In this document: one piece after another, positions 8,193 to 17,519 of the stretch | Layout: every line of letters begins with the position of its first letter | Numbering within the stretch: the stretch's first letter is position 1 | Assembly: GCA_937915755.1 (NCBI GenBank) | Contig: CALGGR010000144.1 | Coordinates: forward strand, 1-57,273 | Length of the DNA: 57,273 bases | Origin: an uncultured Fretibacterium sp. | Lineage (GTDB): Bacteria; Synergistota; Synergistia; Synergistales; Aminobacteriaceae | Direction of reading: 5' to 3' | Program-made: the position numbers and the translations under genes | Notes under the pieces: generated by a model | The model's database searches: none | What the model was told of the DNA's origin: nothing | What the model saw: only the letters and a program-made list of their open reading frames with translations

Positions 8193-8853
8193 GCTCTGGC
8201 TGTACTCCCTGCATTTATTGTGGCCTGTGAGCTGCGAGGTCTGCGGACGAATCGGGACAGCTCTCTGCGACTCCTGCCGACATGAGATGATACGCCGTGA
8301 AGCAGAAGCCTCGAAAGCGCGCGGTTTCTACAAGATATTCACGGACGACATAATCACACGTCAGCTCAACAATGTAACCGTATACTCAGCGTTGTACCAT
8401 CATGACCCTAGCGTCAAAAAGGTAATCCATAACTTCAAGGAGGAAGGTCGGAGGGACATGGGTCGTCCTTTGGGGGTGTGCATGGCCAGAGCGTTCGGGG
8501 AAACTGAGGCGGACTACATCATTCCCGCGCCTCTGAGAATGAACAGCGAGCGAAAATACAACCAAACCCGCGAACTTGCAGAAGGAATGTGTGATTACTG
8601 GGGCGTTGAACTTCTTGACGTTTCAGAACGAACACGTGAACGCCCACACCAGATGATGCTCGGCGCATTCGACAGAAAGAACAACATCGCTCCCGATGAT
8701 TTCAGGTTCACGGAGGATATTCGGGGACTAAGAGTCGCACTCGTCGATGATGTCTGCACAACTGGATATACATTGATGGCTTTCGCTGAGGCTTGCAGAC
8801 TAGCGGGGGCAAATGTAATCTGCGCGTATACTCTCTCGTCATCACATCTATAA
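8158..8853 (+). CDS. comF: ComF family phosphoribosyltransferase-like protein
   Basis: ComF proteins have an N-terminal zinc ribbon and a type I phosphoribosyltransferase domain, and support natural transformation in several bacteria. Here the zinc ribbon is CEVCGRIGTALCDSC near residues 25-40, and the PRPP-binding loop is VALVDDVCTTGYTL near 205. YIIPAPLRMNSERKYNQTRELAEG is the family's central motif. The frame is open from GTG at 8131, but the ATG at 8158 gives the usual N-terminus and keeps the overlap with rnhA at 35 bases, so that start is preferred. Competence genes are not otherwise visible in the window. Confidence 0.88.
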   Translation: MSLSILRGIISRLWLYSLHLLWPVSCEVCGRIGTALCDSCRHEMIRREAEASKARGFYKIFTDDIITRQLNNVTVYSALYHHDPSVKKVIHNFKEEGRRDMGRPLGVCMARAFGETEADYIIPAPLRMNSERKYNQTRELAEGMCDYWGVELLDVSERTRERPHQMMLGAFDRKNNIAPDDFRFTEDIRGLRVALVDDVCTTGYTLMAFAEACRLAGANVICAYTLSSSHL

Positions 8854-8893
8854 ATTCTCCCAACTGTGTATAATTCTGCGGGGTGATAAAACT

Positions 8894-10441
8894 TTGCAGA
8901 ATAATAACAATCCTTCAATGGTACGTCATGCAGTTTTCATGATGGCCGGTACACTGTTCAGCCGAATACTTGGCCTTGCGCGTGAGGTTCTTGTGGCTGC
9001 GTTCTTCGGCGCGACGAAATACATGGACGCTTTCAACATTGCGTACACTCTATCGAATTTGGCGCGTCAGCTTTTGGCGGAGGGCGCACTGTCGGCGGCG
9101 TTCGTTCCCGTATTCTCGCAGGCATTGATACGGAGCAGGGAGAAAGCATTGGCACTAGCACGCGGGACAATGACGGTCTTGCTCAGCGCAACATGCCTCG
9201 TCGTCGTTCTGGGAATATTCTTCGCTCCCGCACTGGTCAGGGTAATGGCACCGGGCTTTGACCCTGAGAGTCATTCTCTCGCTGTAGGGTTGACTCGTTG
9301 GATGTTCCCGTTCCTGATATTCATATCGCTTGAGGCTCTTACGATGGGGGAATTAAATTCACTTGGATCGTTCTTCGTTCCGGCACTGTCTCCGGCGTTC
9401 AGCAATCTGGTATTCATCATAACAGCTCCGTTTTTCGCGGCGAGGTTCGGAGTTTACGGCTTGGCATTGTCAGTACTATGCGGAGGTTTCGCGCACTTCA
9501 TGACACAATGGCTATACAGTTTCAGAATGAAAGCCGTACTTTACCCAACGAAGCCGGACATGAAAGACCCCGATTTACGGCGCATCATGAAATTATTTCT
9601 ACCCTACGCGGCGGGGCTGTCATTGAATCAGGTCAACCCAATAATCAGCCGAATGCTAGGCTCGTTCTTGCAGGAGGGAAGCATATCAGTCCTCAATTAC
9701 TCGAACAGGATACTACAGTTACCGCTGGGATTGTTCGTGATAGCAATCTCGCAGGCTGTATTGCCTCAGTTGTCGCGTGCAAAAGATGATGATGAATTTG
9801 TTGAAACTCTCAGGCAGGCTGTGAGGTTCGCGCTGTTTGTGGTACTTCCTGCGTCATTGGGAGTTATAGCAATCTCGGACGAGTTCGTTCACTTGGTTTT
9901 CGTTCGCGGGGAGTTCGGGGGCTGGGCTTGGTCTGCAACATCGTCAACACTAGCTTTCAGCATGTTGGGACTTCCCGGAATGGCCTGCTCAACGGTGGTA
10001 ATGCGCGCTCTTTATGCCCTCTCAATGCCGCGTGAAGCCTTCAAGGTTACGGCGTTCAGCGTTGGGAGTACGGCGTTGCTGTCGTTCATTCTAGTGTGGC
10101 CGATGGGGTACAACGGACTCGCTCTTGCGCCCGGAATTGCTTTCACGTTGTCGGGAATGCTGGGACTTTATTTCGTCCGCAAAAAACTTGGCCGCTCACT
10201 AGGAATAATCACATGGCCTCTTGTCGGGGATTACCTCGTCGCGCTCGCTGTGATTGATGCGTCGGTGCTGCTGTATAGATTCTTGTGGCCTTATAACGTC
10301 AGCGCAGGTATCGGCGTGAGGTCATTATGGGTACTGGGAGTCATTGCACTTAGCGCGGTAATGTATGCGGTTGTTACGAGGCTGAAAGGATTTGAGGAAT
10401 GGGGGCTGCTTGTTCAGGCGTTCAGGAAGAATAAGGCATGA
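8894..10441 (+). CDS. murJ: MurJ (MviN) lipid II flippase
   Basis: MurJ moves lipid II from the inner to the outer leaflet of the cytoplasmic membrane. The 515-residue protein has about fourteen hydrophobic helices and the MOP-superfamily signature at the N-terminus: FSRILGLAREVLVAAFFGA, DAFNIAYTLSNLARQLLAEGALSAAFVPVF, where Arg and Asp residues line the lipid II cavity. The start is TTG at 8894, six bases after the ribosome site GGGGTGA; the next ATG (8921) would remove nine residues with no other effect. It completes, with MurD, FtsW and MurG on the opposite strand, most of the late lipid II pathway within 10 kb. Confidence 0.95.
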   Translation: MQNNNNPSMVRHAVFMMAGTLFSRILGLAREVLVAAFFGATKYMDAFNIAYTLSNLARQLLAEGALSAAFVPVFSQALIRSREKALALARGTMTVLLSATCLVVVLGIFFAPALVRVMAPGFDPESHSLAVGLTRWMFPFLIFISLEALTMGELNSLGSFFVPALSPAFSNLVFIITAPFFAARFGVYGLALSVLCGGFAHFMTQWLYSFRMKAVLYPTKPDMKDPDLRRIMKLFLPYAAGLSLNQVNPIISRMLGSFLQEGSISVLNYSNRILQLPLGLFVIAISQAVLPQLSRAKDDDEFVETLRQAVRFALFVVLPASLGVIAISDEFVHLVFVRGEFGGWAWSATSSTLAFSMLGLPGMACSTVVMRALYALSMPREAFKVTAFSVGSTALLSFILVWPMGYNGLALAPGIAFTLSGMLGLYFVRKKLGRSLGIITWPLVGDYLVALAVIDASVLLYRFLWPYNVSAGIGVRSLWVLGVIALSAVMYAVVTRLKGFEEWGLLVQAFRKNKA

Positions 10442-10502
10442 TGCTATAGGGTATAATGACAAAAATTTAGTCATATGAGAAAGTCAGGAAGGTGTTAATT
10501 AT

Positions 10503-12182
10503 ATGGCATTCACAGTCTGCGTACTAACAGCAGCAACAAAGCGAGACACATACATAGCCAGCTACATAGCCGGTGAAGCCCCAGTAACCGGCCATGATGT
10601 CATGGAAGAAATGATAACTAAGCACGACATGCCTCATCGAAGAGTCATAGCATGGTTCGTGAACAACTATACACGCCCTCTCGACTGGCTTGTTGACGAG
10701 GACGCTACGGTCGAATTTATCACATCAACCTCTCCGATGGGTCAGCGAATCTATAAACGGACTCTCGGCTTCGTATTGATAATTGCATGTGCGAGGGTAT
10801 TGGGAAGAAAAGCAATTCTCAGGCACTCAATAGCTGACAGCCATTACTGGGAGTTCGAGGACGGCCCCGTAACTCAATCGGACGTTGACAGAATCAAGGC
10901 TGAAATGAACGACATAATACGCCGAGACTCAGCCATTACCCGCGAGATTCTCACTATCGACAAAGCACGAAGAGTATTCCAGCGTCAGGGTGAGCCGGAA
11001 ATCGCAGAACTTTTCGTGAGGGCTAACCTTGACCCCGTTGAAGTCTACAGGTGCGGTGAAAGATACGGGTACTTCTGCGGCGGGCCTCTCGCATCATCAA
11101 CAGGCGCGCTGCGAATGTTCGATGTCGTACTCTATGAACAGGGTATGCTGCTGAGATTTCCTCGACCTGACGCTCCCGAACAGATGCCCGAGCTTAAACT
11201 TGAGCCGTCAATGGGAAAAGTCTTCTTCGACTACGCACACTGGCTACAAGTGTTAGACCTGAACTATCTCAACAAGCTACATCACCGTGTAACAGAGGGC
11301 AAGATTCAGGAGCTTATACTCATTGCTGAAGCGTTCCATTCGCAGAGCTTGGGGAATATTGCGGAAGACATTACGTCAAGACCGGTGAAAGTCGTAACGA
11401 TTGCTGGGCCTTCGGGTTCAGGGAAGACGACATTCTCAGAACGCCTGAAAGTTCAGCTCATGGTGTGCGGAAAAACTCCCGTAACTCTCCCCCTCGATAA
11501 CTATTTCAAGGAACGCGAGGATTCACCCAAAGACGAAACGGGCGAATATGATTATGAGAGACTCGATGCGCTTGATTTGGATTTGCTGAGGGACAATTTG
11601 ACGAGGATAATTTCGGGCGAGGAAGTTACTACACCGGTCTACAACTTCATAACGGGAAAGAAAGAGCCGGGAAAGGTCATAAAGCTGAAACCTTCCGACG
11701 TTCTCATAATGGAAGGAATACACGGCCTCAATGACGAGATACTCTCTATGATTCCTGAGACTGGACGCTACGGGGTTTTCGTGTCGCCGCTGACGGGAAT
11801 TTGCATTGACCCTCACAACAGGACTAGCACGAGCGACAACAGGCTTCTCCGCCGAATAATCCGAGATTATAGGACTAGAGGGAAATCAGCGCAGGTAACT
11901 CTCGAAGTCTATCCCAAAGTAATACGCGGTGCGAAAAAGTACATATTCCCTTACAGGAGCAGGGCTAACGCTATCTTCAATTCATCGCTTCCATATGAGC
12001 TTGGAGTCCTGAAGCCTTATGTTGAACCGTTGCTTCATACTGTTGACGAAAATTCAAGCGTCTTCAGCGAGGCTTTGAGGCTTCTGAATATTCTGCGGTT
12101 CGTTCCGGCACTCAATAATGACGGTATTCCAAATAACTCGGTAATCCGCGAATTTATCGGCGGGAGCTGCCTCGATGTATGA
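10503..12182 (+). CDS. Nucleoside (uridine-type) kinase with ThrRS-like N-terminal domain
   Basis: A 559-residue two-part protein. The N-terminal half resembles the editing/second domain of threonyl-tRNA synthetase, including RHSIADSHYWEFED near residue 118 with the HxxxH-type spacing. The C-terminal half is a uridine kinase-like P-loop domain: GPSGSGKTTFSERL near residue 303, PLDNYFKERED near 330, LIMEGIHGLND near 405, then DNRLLRRIIRDYRTRG. This fused arrangement is known in anaerobic bacteria such as Thermotoga and Clostridia, where it is annotated as nucleoside kinase. Likely reaction: ATP-dependent phosphorylation of uridine or cytidine, not proven here. Its last eight bases overlap the DUF2344 gene. 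Confidence 0.88.
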   Translation: MAFTVCVLTAATKRDTYIASYIAGEAPVTGHDVMEEMITKHDMPHRRVIAWFVNNYTRPLDWLVDEDATVEFITSTSPMGQRIYKRTLGFVLIIACARVLGRKAILRHSIADSHYWEFEDGPVTQSDVDRIKAEMNDIIRRDSAITREILTIDKARRVFQRQGEPEIAELFVRANLDPVEVYRCGERYGYFCGGPLASSTGALRMFDVVLYEQGMLLRFPRPDAPEQMPELKLEPSMGKVFFDYAHWLQVLDLNYLNKLHHRVTEGKIQELILIAEAFHSQSLGNIAEDITSRPVKVVTIAGPSGSGKTTFSERLKVQLMVCGKTPVTLPLDNYFKEREDSPKDETGEYDYERLDALDLDLLRDNLTRIISGEEVTTPVYNFITGKKEPGKVIKLKPSDVLIMEGIHGLNDEILSMIPETGRYGVFVSPLTGICIDPHNRTSTSDNRLLRRIIRDYRTRGKSAQVTLEVYPKVIRGAKKYIFPYRSRANAIFNSSLPYELGVLKPYVEPLLHTVDENSSVFSEALRLLNILRFVPALNNDGIPNNSVIREFIGGSCLDV

Positions 12183-12765
12183 GACAGTGAGAGTACGTTT
12201 CATATACTCAAAGCGCGGAGGAGCATGTTTCGTTCCGCACATTGCACTCGCTCAGATGTTCTCGCGTTCAGCTTCACGCGCAGGGCTTTCTCTAACAATG
12301 ACGCAGGGATTTTCACCTCGCGCAAAAATCTCGTTCGGCCCGGAGCTTCCAGCCGGTGTCGTAGCACTCAATGAGCCTGTCGATATGTACTTCCAGAGCG
12401 TCCCCGAAAACATCACCATACTTATGAACGATGCACTCCCCGAAGGATTCACGGTCTCAAGAGCATTATTCCCGCCCGAAGACTCGCCTAATCTCGGGAA
12501 AATGTGCAAGTCAGCAGAGTACCTAATCCGTCATACAAGCGGCCTCAGTCTCAATGAACACGCCCGGAATTTCTGGGGCGATTCCGTCATTTCCTCAGAG
12601 AATGTTGAAGGCTGGCTCAGAATAATAGTCTCAGAACCAGCGCAGAACCCAATCGGCGGTCTAATCAGACACCTCAAAGAAGACGGCATAATCGCGGGCT
12701 GGCATGAGATTAACGCTGTTCGTGTCGCAGTTGGACTTTATGAGAATGGGAGCGTCTCTCTATGA
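12175..12765 (+). CDS. TIGR03936/DUF2344 family protein
   Basis: A 196-residue protein matching the DUF2344 family that is normally found next to, or fused with, a radical SAM protein of the B12-binding type. Visible family features are VRFIYSKRGGACFVPHIAL near the start, MTQGFSPRAKISFGPELPAGVVALNEPVD near residues 40-70 and a C-terminal alpha/beta region. The radical SAM partner is not in the window, although the order DUF2344 then RNase G matches the usual neighbourhood. Function is unknown; its steady link with RNase G suggests RNA metabolism. Start ATG at 12175 overlaps the kinase and its stop overlaps RNase G (ATGA). Confidence 0.85.
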   Translation: MYETVRVRFIYSKRGGACFVPHIALAQMFSRSASRAGLSLTMTQGFSPRAKISFGPELPAGVVALNEPVDMYFQSVPENITILMNDALPEGFTVSRALFPPEDSPNLGKMCKSAEYLIRHTSGLSLNEHARNFWGDSVISSENVEGWLRIIVSEPAQNPIGGLIRHLKEDGIIAGWHEINAVRVAVGLYENGSVSL

Positions 12766-14273
12766 GCATCGTCAAGATTATTGCTGACGTTCGGGAAAAT
12801 GAGCAGTCGAGAGTCGCTTTGATTGAGGACGGAAAATTAGCAGAGATTTTCATCGACTTCAACGATGATGGTAACGCCTCAGTTCGTCAGGGAGACATCT
12901 TCAAGGCTCGCGTTGAGACTTTAGTCCCGTCAATAAGAGCCGCCTTCGTCAAACTGTCAAAGAAATCTCACGGTTCCCCCTCAGGGGCTGGCAACGCTTT
13001 CATGTATGTCAACGAAGCATCTGACCCGTCAAGCATTAAGCCAGGCCATGAAATCATCGTCCAAGTTGTACGTAGTGCACGAAAGAATAAAGCTCCCCGC
13101 GTAACCCCTTGCCTCTCAATTCCAGGAAGATGGCTCGTACTTATTCCAGACAGCAACGAAGCCGGAGTATCCCGCCGAATCTCTGACCCCTCAGAACGCA
13201 AACGCCTCAAAGACTTAGCCGAGACTTTCAGGGACGAGCTTCAGGGTCATGGCGTAATCATTCGCACAGCTGCAGAGGGCATCAACGAAGATTACCTGCG
13301 TTCTGACCTGAAATCACTCCTTGAGCTTTGGAACGACATCAAAAGCAAAGCCGATTCATCGCAAGCTCCTTGCATTCTCTACAGGGACTTGGGAGCATTG
13401 GGGCGCGTTTTGAGGGACGAGGTGCCAGGAAAAATTGACGAGATTATTGTTGATGACGCTGAGGATTTCGAGACCGCAAAAACTTTCATCGAGCGTTTCT
13501 ACCCTGAGAGACCGAATATCACACTCTATGACGGTGTAACCCCTGTGTTCGATTACTTCGGGATTGAGGACGAAATCAGAAAAGCATTAGACCGGAAAGT
13601 TTGGCTGAAATCCGGCGCATACCTCGTCTTTGACCAGACTGAAGCATTGACTGTTGTCGACGTTAATACAGGCAAATTCACAAGCGTACCCGACATGAGG
13701 CAGACCGTTCTCGCAGTCAACAAAGAAGCCGCTGAAGAAATCGCCCGACAGCTTAGGCTCAGAGCAACAGGCGGCATCATCGTCGTCGATTTCGTTGACA
13801 TGGAGCATGAAGAAGACAGGCACGAATTACTTCAGCACTTCGAGAAATTCCTCAGCCATGACAGATTGAAGGCAAAGATATTCAGCATTACCAAGCTCGG
13901 CCTCGTTGAGCTTACAAGGAAACGTGAACGCCCTGACCTCAAGAGCATTCTCACACGGAACTGCCCCGTCTGCGGGGATAATGGATTCGTTGAGCGCGAG
14001 GAGAATATTGCAGTGTCAATAAAGAGATTTATCCGAAAGATTACGGCCTCGAATGGCGCAGAGGCTTTCCTGATTCAGACTGACAGGCATTCAGCAGCTT
14101 ACATAAACCGCTATATTGACGAGTGGCAGGAGGAATTTGGGAGAAGAATTTTCGTCGTCGGTATGGAGGAGTTTTCACGGGGGAAGTACAGGCTTGAGTT
14201 TCAGGGGAGTATTGAGGATACGGAGAAAAAGGCTGAGGATTTCAAGTACGAACAACTAACGCCCCCCGTATAA
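12762..14273 (+). CDS. rng: Ribonuclease G/E family endoribonuclease
   Basis: RNase G/E cuts single-stranded RNA near 5' ends and takes part in rRNA maturation and mRNA decay. The 503-residue size fits RNase G. An S1-like RNA-binding region occupies roughly residues 35-120 (GDIFKARVETLVPSIRAAFV). The DNase I-like catalytic part holds the metal-binding aspartates in LTVVDVNTGKF near 300 and GGIIVVDFVDM near 345. The zinc-link cysteines are in CPVCGD near 405. It ends the plus-strand operon and is followed by a hairpin terminator shared with the convergent motility operon. Confidence 0.95.
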   Translation: MSIVKIIADVRENEQSRVALIEDGKLAEIFIDFNDDGNASVRQGDIFKARVETLVPSIRAAFVKLSKKSHGSPSGAGNAFMYVNEASDPSSIKPGHEIIVQVVRSARKNKAPRVTPCLSIPGRWLVLIPDSNEAGVSRRISDPSERKRLKDLAETFRDELQGHGVIIRTAAEGINEDYLRSDLKSLLELWNDIKSKADSSQAPCILYRDLGALGRVLRDEVPGKIDEIIVDDAEDFETAKTFIERFYPERPNITLYDGVTPVFDYFGIEDEIRKALDRKVWLKSGAYLVFDQTEALTVVDVNTGKFTSVPDMRQTVLAVNKEAAEEIARQLRLRATGGIIVVDFVDMEHEEDRHELLQHFEKFLSHDRLKAKIFSITKLGLVELTRKRERPDLKSILTRNCPVCGDNGFVEREENIAVSIKRFIRKITASNGAEAFLIQTDRHSAAYINRYIDEWQEEFGRRIFVVGMEEFSRGKYRLEFQGSIEDTEKKAEDFKYEQLTPPV

Positions 14274-14293
14274 GCGGGCATATCGCAATACAT

Positions 14294-14329
14294 AAGCGGG
14301 ATTGTTCACGCAATGAAACTTACCCGCTT
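14294..14329. terminator. Hairpin between convergent rng and motility operon
   Basis: AAGCGGG (14294-14300) pairs perfectly with CCCGCTT (14323-14329) across a 22-base loop, followed on the plus strand by a pyrimidine-rich tract. It sits between the stop of rng and overlaps the last codons of the convergent minus-strand gene, so it can end transcription from rng. An extra AAGCGGG copy lies just upstream near 14273. The U-tract is weak, so efficiency is uncertain. Confidence 0.5.
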
Positions 14330-14647
14330 CTTTACCCTCACATTCTCCCGCATTACTGGCGCGTTACTCTCCTCGTGATGCTCGCTCTCCTTCGCTTGCG
14401 TGTGTGTGTACGTATCGCCTGAATTATTATGACGCTGACCCTCGCGTTCATCGTTCTCGGTCTTACGGTGAACCCTCTGTGCTTCCGCCGCCGCTTCACT
14501 CGCTTGCACTCGCTGGACTACCCGTATCCCCTCGCGCACTATCTCCTGCGTCTGCCCCGTGTCCTGCGCAACTGCCAACGCGTTCGGCGCATGGTGCGTC
14601 ATCGCCTCTACGTTCATGTTCGACATTATCATACTTACTGGCTGCAT
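14306..14647 (-). CDS. Small hypothetical protein at the end of the motility operon
   Basis: An unrecognised 113-residue gene that starts seven bases after fapA stops, with GGAGG upstream, in line with co-transcription. The protein is hydrophilic and low in structure signals: a Met/Asn-rich start (MQPVSMIMSNMN), a helical middle (TQEIVREGIRVVQRVQASEAAAEAQRV) and a highly charged, His/Glu-rich tail ending in basic residues. No signal peptide or membrane segment is seen. Gene position after sigma-28 and FapA suggests a link to motility, but this is inference from context only. It might also be translated weakly or be lineage-specific. Confidence 0.6.
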   Translation of the reverse strand: MQPVSMIMSNMNVEAMTHHAPNALAVAQDTGQTQEIVREGIRVVQRVQASEAAAEAQRVHRKTENDEREGQRHNNSGDTYTHTQAKESEHHEESNAPVMRENVRVKKRVSFIA

Positions 14648-14654
14648 CTTCTCT

Positions 14655-16277
14655 CTAACCTCCGCCTATCTTTCCCGCCATGTAATCATATGGCACAAGA
14701 ACTATTGCCCTTTTCTCATCGTCAGCAACAAACGCCGTGAACTTGCATGGCTCGTGGACTATGTATGTCAAGCCCCTGACCGTTATCACAGTTCCGGGAT
14801 AGCATATGTCCTTCACTCGCACTATTCCCTTGTCCTTTATGAGAGCGATTTGCTCCTCCAGGGCATCGAGTTCCTTCTGCATTCCTGCACGGGCTGCCTG
14901 AAGCTGGAACTTCATCTTCGTGAGATCCATCATCAATGCCCGCTTCTTATCGTCAAGCTGTCCAGCTGCTTCAAGCTTCTTCAGCAATACCATGTTGGGC
15001 TCTAAGCGTTCCAAGTTCTCATCGCAACGCTTTATCTCGCTCGTGAAGATCTTTCGCTTCTCCAACTGTTCAGGCGGCAATCCTACAACTACATCTGTCC
15101 TCGTTCCCATTTCTGAGCCTAGAACATTGCAGGAGACTTCCAGTCCGGCCTCGATTCTTCCGCCCGCTATCTGCGAATGCTTCCCGCTTCCGAGCGCTAT
15201 AACGGCTGTCTGGGCATATAGATGGCTGTGGAGGATTGCGTTCTTTACGAGAATTGTTCCGCCGCTTCGGATTGTTGCCTGGTCGCCAAAGCTCAGCGAT
15301 ATATCTCCGTTCGCTCGAATCGTTCCGCGTCCCATTCCTCGAACTCCGCCCTGTATCACTATCACTCCCTGACTGTCTATGTCAGCTCCTTCGACCGGGC
15401 CGTTTATCGTGATGTTGCCTTGTGCTACTACATGGAAGCCATCCCGGACTGCTCCGGTTATCTTCACTGCTCCGGTGAAATCTACGCTCCCTATCGCAAA
15501 ATCTATATCCTGATGTATGTCAAGCTCTGGCAGCACTACAAGACGTCCCCGCTCGTTCTTGAGCTGTCCTTCTGCCGTAGCTATCAACAGCAATGGGTTC
15601 ATCTCATCGCGCTTAAGACCATCGCCGAACGAAAAGTCAACATTCTTAACCGGCATTGCCTTTGCTACTGCCCCGGTTACGTCTACTCCGTTCTTGCCGT
15701 TCACAAGGGGATGCTTCACCGCGATTTCCTGGCCGGGATGGACTGTTACGATTGTGCTTCGGCTCCAGAAATCTATCTTCTCATCGTCTCGAACATCAAA
15801 CGGTTTGTCAGGGTCTTTGATGAGTTCTATCTCTGCGTTCCTGCCCTCAATGGGGGGAGTTCCTGTTGCTACTATTACGGCCTCGTTCGCAAGTTTTCGA
15901 GCCAGCAACGACTGTATAGCATCGTCCTTAATTCCAACTTTAATTCCGTGTGAGGCAAGAGATTTCTTCACATCGTCCACTTTCGGCCATGACTTCGTGA
16001 AAAATGGCGGCTCTATCGCTACTGAAGCGTTCATCTTATCCTTGTCCAGCGTTACCAAAATTCGCGCTTCTTTTTCCAGGCTGTCGCTTCGTCCGCAGAC
16101 TTTACAGGGCGCTTTGTCCTTGATGAATTTTCGCACTGCCTTGAAATCATAGCGAAATATTCCCCATTCCTTCAAGAACGCGTACAAATCATTCTCGTTG
16201 AAGTCCTCAGTCTCGTAACAGCCCAAGTATATGCCGTCATCATGAGCTTCCAAGTAAAATTTATCCTTGTCGAACAC
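14655..16277 (-). CDS. FapA (DUF342) family polymerised beta-helix protein
   Basis: A 540-residue DUF342/FapA-family protein. The N-terminal third is mixed; there is a possible zinc pair CKVCGRSD near residue 58. The centre (about 240-400) is the repetitive glycine/valine-rich right-handed beta helix (GAVKITGAVRDGFHVVAQGNITI, GVIVIQGGVRG). A C-terminal coiled-coil region near 415-490 follows (EQLEKRKIFTSEIKRCDENLERLE). The start is GTG at 16277 with GGAGGTGA upstream; ATG alternatives would lose family residues. FapA-type genes often sit beside flagellar sigma and chemotaxis genes, as here, though the molecular function is not known. Confidence 0.85.
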   Translation of the reverse strand: MFDKDKFYLEAHDDGIYLGCYETEDFNENDLYAFLKEWGIFRYDFKAVRKFIKDKAPCKVCGRSDSLEKEARILVTLDKDKMNASVAIEPPFFTKSWPKVDDVKKSLASHGIKVGIKDDAIQSLLARKLANEAVIVATGTPPIEGRNAEIELIKDPDKPFDVRDDEKIDFWSRSTIVTVHPGQEIAVKHPLVNGKNGVDVTGAVAKAMPVKNVDFSFGDGLKRDEMNPLLLIATAEGQLKNERGRLVVLPELDIHQDIDFAIGSVDFTGAVKITGAVRDGFHVVAQGNITINGPVEGADIDSQGVIVIQGGVRGMGRGTIRANGDISLSFGDQATIRSGGTILVKNAILHSHLYAQTAVIALGSGKHSQIAGGRIEAGLEVSCNVLGSEMGTRTDVVVGLPPEQLEKRKIFTSEIKRCDENLERLEPNMVLLKKLEAAGQLDDKKRALMMDLTKMKFQLQAARAGMQKELDALEEQIALIKDKGIVRVKDICYPGTVITVRGLTYIVHEPCKFTAFVADDEKRAIVLVPYDYMAGKIGGG

Positions 16278-16290
16278 TCACCTCACCTCC

Positions 16291-17028
16291 TCATATTACG
16301 TTCATCTTTGCCCGAAGTATCGTCCTCAGCATCGAAAGTCCCTTACCGTGAATCTGAGAAACCCGGCTCTCTGAGACTCCCATTACTGCTCCGATTTCCT
16401 TCAAGGTCAAGCCCTCGTAGTAATAAAGGCTCAACATTTGTCGTTCCCGCTCTGGGAGTTCGCTCAAGGCTTCGGCTAATTGCTGCTTCTCGCTCTCCGC
16501 GTCAAGTCTGTCTTCAGCCGTCTCACGATCATCTGCTAAAGTCGCGTCAATGCTAACATCTCCGTCATCAAGCGGCGTTGTGTCATCAAGAGACGTTATG
16601 TAGCCGCGCGAGGCCAGGTCCTGTATCTCATAATACTCGTCCTCGTCTACTCCCATCTCCCGCATTATTGAAACATCGTCCATCTCGCCCTTGTCGCGAA
16701 GAACTTTCTCCATTGCCCGGTTGAACTTCTGGACTTTCTCGCGGCCTGTCCGGGAAAACCAGTCGCACTTTCGCAGCTCGTCAAGAATTGCTCCACGTAT
16801 CCTGGGGATTGCGTACGTCTGGAATACGTAGCCCTTTGACGGGTCGAATTTCTCTACGGCGTCGATTAACCCAAATATTCCGAACGACAATATATCCTCG
16901 TAGTCCAAACCTTGCGGGGGTGTTACTGACATTCTTGAGACAACGTACTTTATAAGCGGCAAATACTGCATTATCAGCTCATCGCGTGTCTTCCCCTGCC
17001 ATAATGCCTTTTCGTCTGCACTCGTCAT
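16291..17028 (-). CDS. fliA: FliA/WhiG family sigma factor (sigma-28)
   Basis: A 245-residue alternative sigma factor that directs RNA polymerase to late flagellar promoters. Region 2 is visible as LIMQYLPLIKYVVSRM and DYEDILSFGIFGLIDAVEKFDPSKGYVFQTYAIPRIRGAILDELR (about residues 20-90). Region 4 with the helix-turn-helix is SELPERERQMLSLYYYEGLTLKEIGAVMGVSESRVSQIHG near 190-230. FliA is normally held by the anti-sigma FlgM, which is not in the window. It overlaps cheD by four bases and sits 13 bases before fapA, within the same operon. Confidence 0.95.
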   Translation of the reverse strand: MTSADEKALWQGKTRDELIMQYLPLIKYVVSRMSVTPPQGLDYEDILSFGIFGLIDAVEKFDPSKGYVFQTYAIPRIRGAILDELRKCDWFSRTGREKVQKFNRAMEKVLRDKGEMDDVSIMREMGVDEDEYYEIQDLASRGYITSLDDTTPLDDGDVSIDATLADDRETAEDRLDAESEKQQLAEALSELPERERQMLSLYYYEGLTLKEIGAVMGVSESRVSQIHGKGLSMLRTILRAKMNVI

Positions 17029-17519
17029 ATTTCGCTTACACCCTTGCCAAGCGTCTTCACCTTCAGCATCCAGTTGCTCGTCGAAAACTCTATCGTCCGC
17101 CCCTTGTTGCCTCCTGTGTCTGACGCTATCAATGCTATCCCCAGCCGTGCCAGGCGCTTTTTAGTCTCGCTGACATTCTTTGCTCCTACCGTGAGAAATT
17201 CTGCACTGGCTCCGGGCAATGAGAACATCTGCGCTCCTCCGGCTATTTTGGCTTTCATTCGCGGGCGGGTTGCACCTTTCTTCAGCATCTCTTCAACCAG
17301 GAACGGAACTGCTGTGTCGGCGAACTTCCCGACTTTTTCCGAAGCATGAAGACCCCGGCTGTCCGGGAGCATTATGTGAGCCATTCCGGCTACTTTCGCA
17401 AAGCTATCATAAACCACCAAGCCGATACATGAGCCAAGTCCCAATGTTATGAGTTTTATAGGCGCAGAGGCTACCATCAGGTCAGCCATCCCTAGAACTA
17501 TGCTATTTTCTGCCATCAA
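17025..17519 (-). CDS. cheD: CheD chemoreceptor glutamine deamidase
   Basis: CheD deamidates glutamines of methyl-accepting chemotaxis proteins and binds CheC, stimulating its phosphatase activity. The 164-residue protein has the catalytic Cys31 in TLGLGSCIGLVVYD and His48 in GMAHIMLPDSRG, plus the GGAQMF motif near 95. The C-terminal DTGGNKGRTIEFSTSNW is also family typical. It overlaps both cheC and fliA by four bases, which suggests translational coupling and matched amounts of CheC and CheD. Confidence 0.95.
   Translation of the reverse strand: MMAENSIVLGMADLMVASAPIKLITLGLGSCIGLVVYDSFAKVAGMAHIMLPDSRGLHASEKVGKFADTAVPFLVEEMLKKGATRPRMKAKIAGGAQMFSLPGASAEFLTVGAKNVSETKKRLARLGIALIASDTGGNKGRTIEFSTSNWMLKVKTLGKGVSEI

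Noticed and set aside
15222..15953. 243-codon plus-strand ORF opposite fapA
   Set aside because: Antisense shadow of the glycine/valine-rich beta-helix region of fapA; composition is Cys/Tyr-rich and unlike neighbouring proteins.
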